DNA of 64,000 nt, taken from contig CASEGJ010000004.1 of NCBI GenBank assembly GCA_949287425.1, positions 389,727 through 453,726 on the forward strand, in the 5' to 3' direction. Positions 1 to 8,614 of this stretch are shown here, in pieces; position 1 is the first letter of the stretch, and the number at the start of each line of letters is the position of its first letter. The stretch is from an uncultured Caryophanales bacterium (GTDB lineage Bacteria; Bacillota_I; Bacilli_A; RFN20; CAG-288). Made by a program: the position numbers and the translations under genes. The notes under the pieces were generated by a model. The model was given only the letters and a program-made list of their open reading frames with translations, had not been told where the DNA came from and did no database searches.

Positions 1-1525
1 GACCAGGGTAGGTCATTTCGTTTTCGATTTTTTCTTTGATATTTCTAGCTAAGATAAAAGAGTCTTGATCTGATATTTTATCAGGAATGACACTTACTCT
101 TACTTCACGGCCAGATTGCATAGCATAACAATTAGATACACCATCGAAAGACTTACATAAGGCTTCAAGTTTTTCAATTCTTTGGACGTAGTTTTCTAAA
201 GTTTCAGATCTAGCTCCAGGTCTAGCAGCTGATAAAGTATCGGCGGCTTGAACTAAAACAGAGATGACATATTTTTGAGCAACTTCACCATGGTGAGATT
301 CAATAGAATTGATGACGACATCATTTTCACCATATTTTTTAGCGAGTCTAGCGCCGACTTCAACATGGCTACCTTCTAATTCAAAATCGGCAGCTTTACC
401 TATGTCGTGAAATAATCCAGCTCTTTTAGCGAGATTTTGATCTAATCCTAATTCACTAGCCATAACACCGCATAAGATAGCAACTTGGATTGAATGGTCT
501 AAGACATTTTGACCATAAGAAGTACGATATTTCAATCTTCCTAAATAAGAGAGAAGCTCTTTGTTAACAGAAGGTATTCCAAGTTTATTAACTGTTTGTT
601 CACCGATTCTTCTAACATTATCTTCCATGTTCTTTTTAACTTTGGAATAGATTTCTTCAATTCTTCCAGGTTGAATTCTTCCATCTTTAATTAAATCATC
701 TAAAGTTTGTCTAGCTATCTCTCTTCTAATTGGATCAAAACATGAGACTGTAATAACTTCAGGAGTATCGTCAATTAAAATATCGACACCGAGAAGAGAT
801 TCTAAAGATTTAATGTTTCTACCTTCACGTCCGATGATTCTACCTTTCATTTCTTCACTAGGTAGACTTACTGTTGAAATAGTCTGTTCAGAAACGACAT
901 CTTGAGAATATTTACTTATAGCTAAAGAAATGATGTTTTTAGCTTTTTCATCACAACTAGATTCTATTTCATCCATTCTATTTTTCTCATATTTAGCTAT
1001 TTCAGAAGTCATTTTTTCTTCGACTCTTTTCATGATTTCTTCTCTAGCTTCAGCTGTTGACATCTTAGCGACAGATTGAAGTTTTTCAATGATAGAATCA
1101 AGGCTAGCTTGAACATCTTTCTGTTTTTTAATAAGTTCTTGACTTCTTGTTTCATAGTCAGCTTTAGCGGCATCTAAAGCATTTTCACGATTAGTAATTA
1201 ATTGGTCTCTTCTATCGATAGAAGCTTCTCTTTGATCTAATTTTCTTTCAGCTTCGATTGCGGCAGATTTTCTTTCTTTAGCTTCAGCTTCAGCTTTTAA
1301 AAGAATTTCATTTGAAGAGGTGCGAGCGTCTAATTTGGCGTTTGCTAGGATTTTGTCCGCTTTAATTTCAGCATCTTGAATGATTTTGTTCGCCTTATTT
1401 TGAGCTCTATCTTGATCTTTTTTATCTTTGATTTTTGGCCCTAAAAAATGCCAGGCCACAAAGAGGATAAGAGCAACTGCGACAACAATAAATAAAATGA
1501 GAAAAATTATCTCTAAATCAATCAT
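1..1525 (-). CDS. rny: Ribonuclease Y, 3' end cut by window edge
   Basis: Membrane-anchored endoribonuclease that starts bulk mRNA decay. My translation from the ATG at 1525 gives about 508 residues: an N-terminal membrane helix (IIFLILFIVVAVALILFVA), a long Lys/Glu/Ala-rich coiled coil to about residue 200, a KH domain (GRIIGREGRNIKSLE), and an HD domain with the metal-binding pair in AGLFHDIGKA. The family is about 520 residues, so only the last 10-15 residues are missing. A good ribosome site (AGAAAGGA) lies just upstream. The gene stands alone on the minus strand, with the repeat lipoprotein upstream ending in its own terminator. Identification is secure from domain order and motifs. Confidence 0.96.
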   Translation of the reverse strand, partial: MIDLEIIFLILFIVVAVALILFVAWHFLGPKIKDKKDQDRAQNKANKIIQDAEIKADKILANAKLDARTSSNEILLKAEAEAKERKSAAIEAERKLDQREASIDRRDQLITNRENALDAAKADYETRSQELIKKQKDVQASLDSIIEKLQSVAKMSTAEAREEIMKRVEEKMTSEIAKYEKNRMDEIESSCDEKAKNIISLAISKYSQDVVSEQTISTVSLPSEEMKGRIIGREGRNIKSLESLLGVDILIDDTPEVITVSCFDPIRREIARQTLDDLIKDGRIQPGRIEEIYSKVKKNMEDNVRRIGEQTVNKLGIPSVNKELLSYLGRLKYRTSYGQNVLDHSIQVAILCGVMASELGLDQNLAKRAGLFHDIGKAADFELEGSHVEVGARLAKKYGENDVVINSIESHHGEVAQKYVISVLVQAADTLSAARPGARSETLENYVQRIEKLEALCKSFDGVSNCYAMQSGREVRVSVIPDKISDQDSFILARNIKEKIENEMTYPG

Positions 1526-1751
1526 TTAAAATAATTCCTTTCTATAGGTTGAAATAAAATAATATTACATACAAACAAAAGGCTATTATTAGCCAAAATA
1601 TTGATTTATATATTAAAAATTATAATTATTTCGATATAAGTACATAAAGTACGATACTATTATAAAAAAATAAATAATAAAAGACAATAAAATAAGAAAG
1701 GTGGATAAAGCCGAAAAAAGGCTTTAATTACTAATAATTTTATTTTCCAAA

Positions 1752-1794
1752 CAAAAAAAGATTCTTACATCGAGTTAAATTGATATAAGAATCT
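1752..1794 (-). terminator. Rho-independent terminator of the repeat lipoprotein
   Basis: AGATTCTTA (1759-1767) pairs perfectly with TAAGAATCT (1786-1794), and the stem continues with ATCGA/TTGAT inside one mismatch. On the minus strand it is followed by a run of seven T. It lies just after the stop of the lipoprotein and separates it from rny. Confidence 0.9.
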
Positions 1795-1812
1795 AAGTTT
1801 TAATTGTAAATA

Positions 1813-3870
1813 CTATTCTTTTCTACCAGTGAAATTTGTAGTACCTATATCGCTGATAGTAAGTGTGCTAGTAGTAGCATCTCCACCCCAGCCATCTGAA
1901 TCCATAGTTATAGTATCTATATAACCGTCGTTAGAAAGAGTTAAATCCATTGAATAGATACTTTCACCTGTTCCAAATAAGATATAATCATAATCTTCTA
2001 AAGCAGAGTATTTAACGCTGTATTTTGTTCCATCAAATTCAAAATCTTTCGGATTAAGTTGAACTAAAGGTAGATACATTTTATTCATGTAAGCTCTATA
2101 GCATTCAAAATCGCTGTTGAAATATGGTTTATATGGTGTGTCATCGACATTTACTATTCCATCAGTCATATCGAAGAAATAGGCATAATCATTGACATAG
2201 ACATATCCACTAGATCCAAAATCGTTATAGTAATCTTTAAAGATAACTCTATCGCCATAATATTCTGTTCTAATAGTATCATCGTAATATTTGTAATTAA
2301 CAGTGTAGTTGTTACCTGCTTTTTTAATAGCGTCAACTAATTTTTGTTCATCTTGAGTATAATAGCCTTCTTCAAATGGCATTTTAACTACTTCAGAATC
2401 GCTATCGACAGTTATAGTAAATCTTTGTAAATCATCATTACCATCATTAAAAGTAAAATAACGCTCGATAATTAGTTTAGAAATTTTTCCATTTTCTAGT
2501 TGAAGTTCAACATTGCTTACATAAGTAGTTGGATTACCATAATAGAAAGAAGCAGCATCTCTTGCAATTAAATTTACCATCGCTTCAAAATCAGAGTAAT
2601 ATTCTTGTTTACCTTTATATGTTGTATCGTTAACTTTAGTAAACATTTTAGCTGATAGTTTTTGGAAGATATTTCCGCCTAAAGTTCTTTCTTCAAAAGA
2701 GTCATCTCTTTCAACAAAGGAATAATAAATACCATAAAGATCGATTCTATAAGCGATATCATTTGATTTAACAACATAGTTAGAAACTCCGCTAGATTGA
2801 CTTTTAAGATAAGCTTTGTTACCGTTAAATCTCAAATTATAGATACTTGAAGAAGGATTCCAATCGCTTTTATCTTTGTTGATAGTATCGTCAAAATAAT
2901 CTTCAAAAGTGTAGTTAGTAGAAACTTTTTGAGCGTTGATAGCCTGTTGTAATTCAGGATTAATACCTTCATTATCATCATTAGGTAATGTATATGGATC
3001 TACTTCGTGATAATTTTCTAAATCGTAAGTAGTAGGAGCAGTTGGCTTACTAGGATCATTTTCATTAGGAAGCTGTTCTAAAAAGTTAGGAACTTTTTCA
3101 GTTTCAAAATCTAAAGTTGTAGTTCCAACATCAGTAAAGGTAATTTCAACTGAATCTAAGCTACCATAATAATCGTCATAGAAATTGTTAATTTGTAAAT
3201 CTTTAACTTTTCCTGATTCGGTAGTTAAAATAACTTCTTCAGGTTCATCGACATAGAGCAATTTGTTAGCGATAGTAGCCAAAAATTCATCTTTAGCATA
3301 ATAAGTATTAGGAGCTTGTTTAGTAAACCATTCAGCTTGTAAAATAGAGCAGAAATAATCTTGGTCAATAACATCTTGTTTAGTATAGTAATTGCCATAA
3401 AAATCTTCGTATGGAGTTTCATCAAGTTGAACTACGCCATCTTTTAATTCAAAAAAATAAGCATAATCATTTTCATCAAACATAAATCCACTTGAGTTAT
3501 ATTCTGAGAAATAATCTTTATAGATGCCATCTTCTGTGCAAATGTGTTTGTAAGTTAATTCACCGCTATAATAGACATTAGCTGTGTAATTTAATCCCAT
3601 AGCATCTAAAGCTTCTTCTAATAATGGATCAGGTTTAGTTTGACTAGTTTCACTTGAAGAACTAGATGTTTCAGAAGTAGAACTAGTTGAACTAGAAGAA
3701 ATAGGAAGAGAAGAAGTTTCTTCCAAAGAAGTAGACGAACTTAGTTCAGTTTGACTAGAAGAATGACTAGTGTTACTTGAACTAGAGTTTGAATAGGTGG
3801 TTGTATCACATGCAATTAGTGAAAATGCACTAATACATACAACAACTGGAAAAACAATTTTCCTTTTCAT
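1813..3870 (-). CDS. Large lipoprotein with three repeated modules
   Basis: Predicted surface lipoprotein of 685 residues and unknown function. A signal peptide ends in a lipobox (SLIAC, Cys21). A Ser/Thr-rich linker runs to about residue 80. Three diverged modules of about 190-200 residues follow. Each opens with an N-Y-T motif (LNYTANV, TNYTFED, NNYTVNY). Modules 1 and 3 share an SSG-(F/Y)-x-(F/Y)-x-x-(N/D)-DYAYFF segment followed by DG(V/I)V and D(E/D)TPY, and both end in a D-(V/I)-GTT strand. The lipoprotein at 36846-38756 has related modules. The gene has its own promoter (3907-3935) and terminator, so it is monocistronic. The serine-run linker is common in lipoproteins of this window. 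No enzymatic motif is visible; binding or cell-wall attachment roles would be guesses. Confidence 0.85.
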   Translation of the reverse strand: MKRKIVFPVVVCISAFSLIACDTTTYSNSSSSNTSHSSSQTELSSSTSLEETSSLPISSSSTSSTSETSSSSSETSQTKPDPLLEEALDAMGLNYTANVYYSGELTYKHICTEDGIYKDYFSEYNSSGFMFDENDYAYFFELKDGVVQLDETPYEDFYGNYYTKQDVIDQDYFCSILQAEWFTKQAPNTYYAKDEFLATIANKLLYVDEPEEVILTTESGKVKDLQINNFYDDYYGSLDSVEITFTDVGTTTLDFETEKVPNFLEQLPNENDPSKPTAPTTYDLENYHEVDPYTLPNDDNEGINPELQQAINAQKVSTNYTFEDYFDDTINKDKSDWNPSSSIYNLRFNGNKAYLKSQSSGVSNYVVKSNDIAYRIDLYGIYYSFVERDDSFEERTLGGNIFQKLSAKMFTKVNDTTYKGKQEYYSDFEAMVNLIARDAASFYYGNPTTYVSNVELQLENGKISKLIIERYFTFNDGNDDLQRFTITVDSDSEVVKMPFEEGYYTQDEQKLVDAIKKAGNNYTVNYKYYDDTIRTEYYGDRVIFKDYYNDFGSSGYVYVNDYAYFFDMTDGIVNVDDTPYKPYFNSDFECYRAYMNKMYLPLVQLNPKDFEFDGTKYSVKYSALEDYDYILFGTGESIYSMDLTLSNDGYIDTITMDSDGWGGDATTSTLTISDIGTTNFTGRKE

Positions 3871-3906
3871 AATTGATATAATTTTCCTTTCGTAACTTAT
3901 GCTTTA

Positions 3907-3935
3907 ATTATAATGTTGAAAAAAACTATATTCAA
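3907..3935 (-). promoter_or_regulatory. Sigma-A promoter of the repeat lipoprotein
   Basis: On the minus strand TTGAAT (3930-3935) is separated by exactly 17 bases from TATAAT (3907-3912). The ribosome site GAAAGGA lies just before the ATG at 3870. Confidence 0.8.
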
Positions 3936-4031
3936 CAAAAAATTTCAGGCATTTTAATTTGCACAGATTAAATAGTTAAATACAAAAGATAAATTGGCAT
4001 TATTTTGTTATTTAAGTGTCATTAGTCGGCC

Positions 4032-4059
4032 TTGATTTTAACTAAAATTAAGCTATAAT
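4032..4059 (+). promoter_or_regulatory. ssrA promoter
   Basis: TTGATT (4032-4037) and TATAAT (4054-4059) are spaced by 16 bases. The mature tmRNA 5' end lies 21 bases after the -10 box, which fits a short leader removed by RNase P. Confidence 0.7.
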
Positions 4060-4079
4060 TATATAGCTAATAAGCATAT

Positions 4080-4480
4080 GGGAGTGTATGGTTTCGACAG
4101 GTAAAGAGGAATCATAAATGCAGCGGAGTGGTGAGCCTAACTTACCTAAGCACGATAAATGCCAAAAAGAATTTTATCCCTTTTGTGAAGGCCAACAATA
4201 TGATGGCCTGCGCTTGCTAGTTTCCTAGTAATCGACCATTGGATTTTAAAAATCCACACAAATGTCTAACAAATCTCGCTATTCTATTCGGAGATTGTTA
4301 GGCATAACCAAGAATAGATAGTTAAAGTTAAGATAACGTAACTTTAATGAAAATTAAGTTATCAGCTAGATGAGATTCTTTCGTCTATAAAGAGCTTATC
4401 TAGTAATAATATAGACTAAGCTGTAGTATTTGTGATGGAGCTTTATTTGGACAGGAGTTCAAATCTCCTCACTTCCACCA
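4080..4480 (+). ncRNA. ssrA: Transfer-messenger RNA (tmRNA)
   Basis: Ribosome-rescue RNA. The 5' end has the diagnostic stretch GTATGGTTTCGACAGG. The 3' end carries a tRNA-Ala-like T arm (GGAGTTCAAATCTCC) and an encoded CCA. The acceptor stem closes with seven pairs, GGGAGTG (4080-4086) with CACTTCC, including one G-U. The tag frame most likely starts at GCC 4161 and ends at TAG 4218-4220, giving AKKNFIPFVKANNMMACAC. The other two frames give a tag ending at an early TGA or an implausible peptide. The length of 401 nt is normal for a one-piece tmRNA. Confidence 0.95.
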
Positions 4481-4533
4481 TCTTATAACTAACATTTTGA
4501 TGCAATTAAAGGGTGTCAAAATTAGTGATATTT

Positions 4534-4556
4534 GTCCGAGAAATCGGGCATTTTTT
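4534..4556 (+). terminator. ssrA terminator
   Basis: GTCCGA (4534-4539) and TCGGGC (4544-4549) form a six-pair stem with a GAAA loop, followed by six T (4551-4556). Confidence 0.85.
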
Positions 4557-4619
4557 ATTATGTTGCGTTTTTCTAGTAGATATAAATTGGCTCGAAACTA
4601 CGGATTTTCTAATTTTAGT

Positions 4620-4670
4620 CCTACTAGACAAACGATAACCCTACTAGACAAACGTTAGGCTACTAGAATA
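4620..4670. repeat. Short tandem repeat with a CTACTAG core
   Basis: CCTACTAGACAAACG occurs at 4620-4634 and 4640-4654. A third partial copy, CTACTAGAAT, starts at 4660. The same core in inverse orientation, CTAGTAG, is at 4573-4579. The period is 20 and then 19 bases. Confidence 0.75.
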
Positions 4671-4842
4671 TTCAACTTAGCGAAAAATATAAATAATGGC
4701 GCCTTAAACCTCCCCAGGTAGGTCTTAAATAGTCCTTGGGGTACCGAGCAATGGGGACTCACGAAAAATACGGGATAAATATTTTGGAATTCTCGGTTTT
4801 TCAAAAAATATATGGGTTTTGTAGGGTTTTTGCTTCCAAATA

Positions 4843-5286
4843 TTATTGTTTATGAGCCAATTCATAGAGCTCTTTAATTTCTTTAGGTCTATATGAATCG
4901 ATATTGTTCTCAAGTTCTATTGTCGATCCAAGTTCCTTGGCCTTCGTATAGTACCATTCCTTGTATTTGAGCATCTGGAGGGCTTTCTTAAGCACTTTGA
5001 TTTGGTTCAACGTCTTTTCTTTTTGTTCTTTGAAGAAATTAAGCCTTTCATCGATAGTAGAATCACCTTGCTTGACCATCATGATAAAACGTTTTATGTC
5101 CTTCAGTTCGACGTTTGTCTTCTTGAGACATTCGATTATGAATATAGTTTCCATGTCTTGTTCGCTAAATTTTCTTATGCCGTTCTCTCGTTTGATGTCT
5201 GGAAGTAAACCTTCCTTGTCATAATAACGGATAGTGGATATTGAGATGTTGAATCTTTTGGAAATCTCACCGATCGTATATGTCAT
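4843..5286 (-). CDS. MerR-family transcriptional regulator
   Basis: DNA-binding regulator of 147 residues. The N-terminal winged helix-turn-helix is typical (TIGEISKRFNISISTIRYYDKEGLLP, residues 3-28, given here as a motif spanning the family signature IRYYxxxGLL). It is followed by a dimerisation coiled coil (about residues 75-110) and a short C-terminal effector region. It has no Cys cluster, so metal sensing by Cys is unlikely. It is transcribed away from the alpha/beta-hydrolase, and a MerR-type promoter with a 19-base spacer lies between them, which makes the hydrolase its probable target. The ribosome site AAAGGAG precedes the ATG. Codon use is richer in G+C than the neighbours, consistent with transfer. 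Confidence 0.93.
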   Translation of the reverse strand: MTYTIGEISKRFNISISTIRYYDKEGLLPDIKRENGIRKFSEQDMETIFIIECLKKTNVELKDIKRFIMMVKQGDSTIDERLNFFKEQKEKTLNQIKVLKKALQMLKYKEWYYTKAKELGSTIELENNIDSYRPKEIKELYELAHKQ

Positions 5287-5309
5287 TTTAAATTTCTCCT
5301 TTTTATGTA

Positions 5310-5340
5310 TTGACCTAAAGTTAGGTTTAGGGTTTATAAA
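5310..5340 (+). promoter_or_regulatory. MerR-type promoter and operator
   Basis: TTGACC (5310-5315) and TATAAA (5335-5340) are 19 bases apart, the overlong spacing typical of MerR-activated promoters. Two overlapping dyads sit in this interval: ACCTAA-AG-TTAGGT (5313-5326), which is perfect, and CCTAAA-N6-TTTAGG (5314-5331). The promoter points to the hydrolase. Confidence 0.75.
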
Positions 5341-5380
5341 TATATTAGCACATCAAGTGACTAGAAAGTGAGGAAAAATT

Positions 5381-6373
5381 ATAAATAAAAACGTTGTTTT
5401 GGAACAAGAGTGGGACAAGACTTTCAAGTTGGATGAGAATGTAAACCATGAGAAAGTCGTATTCCACAACAGATTCGGTATCGATTTGGTTGGTGATTTA
5501 TATTCGCCTAAAAACATTAACGAAGATAAATTACCTGCATTAGCAGTGTGTGGTCCATTCGGTGCGGTTAAAGAACAAGCCAGCGGATTATATGCGATGG
5601 AGATGGCAAAAAGAGGATTCATCACGCTTGCATTTGACCCTTCATACACTGGTGAAAGTGGTGGTTATCCTCGTTATAACGCATCGCCCGATATCAACAC
5701 TGAAGATTTTCAAGCAGCCGTAGATTTCTTATCGACATATGGGAAAGCAGATCCTGATCGCATCGGAATCATCGGCATATGCGGTTGGGGAGGATTGGCT
5801 TTGAATACTGCAAGCATCGACACGAGAATAAAAGTGACGATCGTCTCTACGATGTATGACATGAGTAGGATTGCCGCAAAAGGGTATTTTGATCAAAATG
5901 ACAGCGAGGTAGAGCGTCATAAAATAAGAGACACTTATAGTAATCTAAGAACAAAAATCTATGGAAGCGGTGATTATGGTAGAGCGGGAGGTTGTATTCC
6001 TTTACCAGTACCTGACGAAGTTCCTTTTTATGTCAAAGACTATAGTGAATACTACAAAGGACGTGCCTATCATCCTCGTTCGCTTAATTCTACGGATGGA
6101 TGGAATCTTATCGGAACTATGTCTTTCTTGAATGCGCCTATTCTTCAATACACGAATGAAATACGCTCGGCAGTCTTAATTATTCATGGCGAAAAAGCCC
6201 ATTCCTGCTATATGGGAAAAGAGGCCTTTGAGAACATGATGAAGGGAAATCCGAATCCAGAGAATAAAGAGTTATTAATTATTCCTGGTGCGGTTCATAC
6301 GGACCTTTACGACAACCTGGACATCATACCTTTCGACAAGATTGAGAACTTCCTTAGAACTAATTTAAAATAA
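5381..6373 (+). CDS. Alpha/beta-hydrolase, dienelactone-hydrolase-like, Cys nucleophile
   Basis: Probable hydrolase of about 330 residues; the substrate is not known. The nucleophile elbow reads GICGWGG, with Cys at about residue 128 counted from the TTG at 5399. The usual GxSxG serine is replaced by Cys, as in dienelactone hydrolases. A C-terminal AVHTDLYD supplies the likely catalytic His (about 300). The start is unclear. TTG 5399 lacks a ribosome site, while the good site GTGAGGA (5368-5374) is ideally spaced for an in-frame ATA at 5381, giving (M)NKNVVLEQ before the TTG start. No ATG exists before the upstream in-frame stop at 5369. The gene lies downstream of the MerR promoter and 21 bases before a small lipoprotein, so the two probably form a MerR-controlled unit. 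Confidence 0.85.
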   Translation: MNKNVVLEQEWDKTFKLDENVNHEKVVFHNRFGIDLVGDLYSPKNINEDKLPALAVCGPFGAVKEQASGLYAMEMAKRGFITLAFDPSYTGESGGYPRYNASPDINTEDFQAAVDFLSTYGKADPDRIGIIGICGWGGLALNTASIDTRIKVTIVSTMYDMSRIAAKGYFDQNDSEVERHKIRDTYSNLRTKIYGSGDYGRAGGCIPLPVPDEVPFYVKDYSEYYKGRAYHPRSLNSTDGWNLIGTMSFLNAPILQYTNEIRSAVLIIHGEKAHSCYMGKEAFENMMKGNPNPENKELLIIPGAVHTDLYDNLDIIPFDKIENFLRTNLK

Positions 6374-6394
6374 GTTTATCAGGAATGATATAAC

Positions 6395-6895
6395 ATGAAA
6401 GTTACACTTTTGATATTGCCAATCTTTTTGTTTGCAGCATGTTTGAGCTCTTGCAATAGCACTCAACCAACTACTAATGAAACCGGAAGTTCAACAAACG
6501 AAAATCAGGAAAGCGAGAATGAATCAAATGAGGATGAAAACGAAATGAAGTTAAAACTTGAGATTAAAGATTATGAATTCGATGTGACACTAGAAGAAAA
6601 CGACGCCTCGCACGAACTTGTCGAAATGGCAAGAAACGAACAGATAACAATCAATTTCGAGGATTACGGCGGTTTTGAGAAAGTCGGTCCTTTGGGAAGA
6701 AGTCTGACAACCAATAATACTCGTATCACGACGAAGCCAGGGGATATCGTTCTTTATCAAGGAAACCAAATCGTGGTGTTCTATGGATCGAACACCTGGA
6801 GTTATACGATGCTTGGGCATGTCGATGATTTGACTTATTGGGAAGAGGCATTAGGAAACGACGATGTCGTAGCGACCTTTACCTTATTGGAGTGA
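6395..6895 (+). CDS. Small lipoprotein with cyclophilin-like domain
   Basis: 166 residues. The signal peptide ends in a lipobox (CLSSC, Cys20), followed by an acidic Asn/Glu/Ser-rich linker to about residue 50. The rest (about 51-166) matches the cyclophilin-like beta-barrel family of small secreted proteins: conserved features include SHELVEMA, FEDYGGFEKVGPLG, PGDIVLYQGNQIVVFYG and WSYTMLGHVDD. It sits 21 bases after the hydrolase on the same strand. Its G+C-rich codons match the hydrolase and MerR genes, suggesting they arrived together. The function is unknown; family members are often found beside hydrolases and oxidoreductases. Confidence 0.82.
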   Translation: MKVTLLILPIFLFAACLSSCNSTQPTTNETGSSTNENQESENESNEDENEMKLKLEIKDYEFDVTLEENDASHELVEMARNEQITINFEDYGGFEKVGPLGRSLTTNNTRITTKPGDIVLYQGNQIVVFYGSNTWSYTMLGHVDDLTYWEEALGNDDVVATFTLLE

Positions 6896-6903
6896 CAAAA
6901 ATA

Positions 6904-7032
6904 ATGAATAGAGAAGAATATTTAAAATTAGTATGTGAAAAAGGATATGTTGATAGTGATGGCGAAGCGCAGCGTTTCATGGATGAATTTTCCTATCGTG
7001 CACAAAAAATAGTAAGTGTTTCGTTTTACTAG
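6904..7032 (+). pseudogene. Remnant of a sugar O-acetyltransferase, N-terminus only
   Basis: A frame starting at ATG 6904 encodes 42 residues. The segment with GEAQRFMDEFSYRAQKI resembles the N-terminal helices of bacterial hexapeptide sugar O-acetyltransferases (pattern S/GEEHRFMHELSQEALRI, from memory). The frame then diverges and stops at 7030-7032. The hexapeptide repeat body is absent downstream. It follows the cyclophilin-like lipoprotein by 8 bases, so it was probably the next gene of that unit before decay. Confidence 0.5.
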
Positions 7033-7319
7033 TAGGGGTGTCGTTTTGTATCAATCCGATAGCACAAAGGCATTATGACAATCGATGTCTGCCATTTTGA
7101 AAAGAGTGTGCAGACGTTTTCTTTTATATATATTTGTTGGCTTTGCGATTTTTAACGTTTACCTTATTATCAATACATCAAAATTTGAGGTCAAAATCAA
7201 TAAGACCAAAAAGCTTTGGAAGAGTACGCAAAAGAGTTTAAGCTATTTATTGATGTTAACACCAAAATCATCCAAGACTAGGATATTTTGGTGAAAAATG
7301 AAAGCCATCGCTTTTTTAA
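7033..7319 (+). pseudogene. Decayed coding remnants, unidentified
   Basis: No intact gene. Pieces in different frames look protein-like: one near 7085-7200 is hydrophobic (FLLYIFVGFAIFNVYLI), and one near 7210-7330 reads LEEYAKEFKLFIDVNTKIIQD, stop, DILVKNESHRFFNVL. A base insertion or deletion and a stop separate them. I cannot name the ancestral gene. Confidence 0.4.
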
Positions 7320-8614
7320 TGTCTTAAATATTTTGAGGAAATTGCAATTTTATTAGAGGGAGCACGTCGTGTAGGAAAGACGACAATTGCTACAAATTTT
7401 GCAAAAGAAAATTACAAATCCTGTATTTTTATAGATTTTTCTAACGTCTCTAAAAGTATTATTGATTTATTTGATGATTTGTCTAATTTAGATTTTTTCT
7501 TTTTAAAATTGCAGGCATTAACTTCGGTAAAACTATATGAAAGAGAATTTGCAATTATTTTTGATGAAATACAATTTTGTCCTAAAGCTAGACAAGCGAT
7601 AAAATATTTAGTTGGAGATGGTCGATATGACTATATCGAAACCGGATCATTAATAAGTATAAAGAAAAATGTTAAAGATATTCTAATTCCTTCAGAGGAA
7701 ATGAAGATTGATGTTTATCCTTTAGATTATGAAGAATTTTGTTGGGCTTGTAATATAGATTATTCAATATTTAAAGAAATTTTAAAATCTAATAAACCAT
7801 TAGGGAATTCAGTAAATAGAAAACTTATGAGAGATTTTAGACTTTATATGGCTATTGGAGGAATGCCACAGTCGATAGAAGCATTTTTAAACAAAAAAAC
7901 ATTTAACGAAATAGATGCAGTTAAAAAAGAAATAATTAACTTATACAAAGATGGTTTAGAAAGATTGATAATAGTGGTAGAATATCGATGATTTACGACG
8001 CAATTCCAAGCCAATTAGCGTTAAATAATAGAAAATTTTTATTAAGTAGAGCAGTGAATAAAAGACCAATAAATAAAGATTTAGAATTACTTTTTGATTT
8101 AATTGACTCAAAAACCGTATTAATTTGTTACAACGTAACTGAACCAAGTATCACACTTAATTTAACTAAGAATTTAAGTCGATTTAAATTGTATTTAAGC
8201 GATATAGGATTATTTACCACGATGCTATTTAATGATAAAAGCCTTATTGACGAGAATATTTATAACAAATTGCTAAGTGATAAATTAGATGCTAATTTGG
8301 GGTATTTATATGAAAATGCTTTAGCTCAAATTATAAAATCAAATGGCAGAGATTTATTTTATTATTCTTGGTATGAAAAAAATAACAAACATCCTTATGA
8401 AGTTGACTTCTTAATAAGTGATAAAAATAAAATAATCCCCATTGAGGTAAAATCAGGAAATATAAAGAGTCATAAATCATTAGATTTATTTGTTGAAAAG
8501 TATTCTCACATAATATCAAGGAAAATTTTATTTTCTCAAAAAGATATCTCCAATGATAAAATGATTGAAATTAAGCCGATTTATTTGTCTCCTTCATTAA
8601 TTAGTGATCTTTAA
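7320..8614 (+). pseudogene. DUF4143-type AAA ATPase, frameshifted and 5'-truncated
   Basis: Remnant of the AAA_14/DUF4143 family: ATPases of unknown role, sometimes associated with toxin-like or stress loci. The Walker A motif LLEGARRVGKTT (7350-7385), a Walker B-like AIIFDEIQF, and the C-terminal nuclease-like DUF4143 part with EVDFLI and IPIEVKSG are all visible. The open frame begins only after an in-frame stop at 7317-7319 with no ATG and lacks about 20-30 N-terminal residues. At about 7960 the frame breaks: adding one A to GAAAGATT would join LYKDGLE to KIDNSGRISMIYDAIPSQL, the expected family sequence. So one single-base deletion separates the parts 7320-7991 and 7988-8614. An assembly error in a short A run is possible. 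Confidence 0.85.

Larger units (their letters stand above)
4481..4842. other. Gene-free stretch after ssrA with short repeats
   Basis: I see no convincing gene here. Besides the ssrA terminator it holds a bulged inverted repeat (about 4488-4530, CTAAC/TTAG arms), the 20-base tandem repeat described separately, and a GC-rich hairpin (CCCCAGG with CCTTGGGG, near 4711-4741). A possible 62-codon frame on the minus strand (4725-4913) lies largely in this sequence and overlaps the merR 3' end; it has no recognisable features. Confidence 0.5.

Noticed and set aside
3225-3425. Small ORFs inside the lipoprotein and other large genes
   Set aside because: They are frame shadows within confidently coding genes with no independent support.
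4573-4670. CRISPR array
   Set aside because: Only two or three short copies with a 20-base period and no spacers or cas genes.
4725-4913. 62-codon ORF on the minus strand
   Set aside because: It overlaps the merR 3' end in another frame and has no family-like features or ribosome site.
5729-5920. ORFs opposite to the hydrolase (5353-5649, 5729-5920)
   Set aside because: They are antisense to a clearly coding hydrolase and lack ribosome sites.
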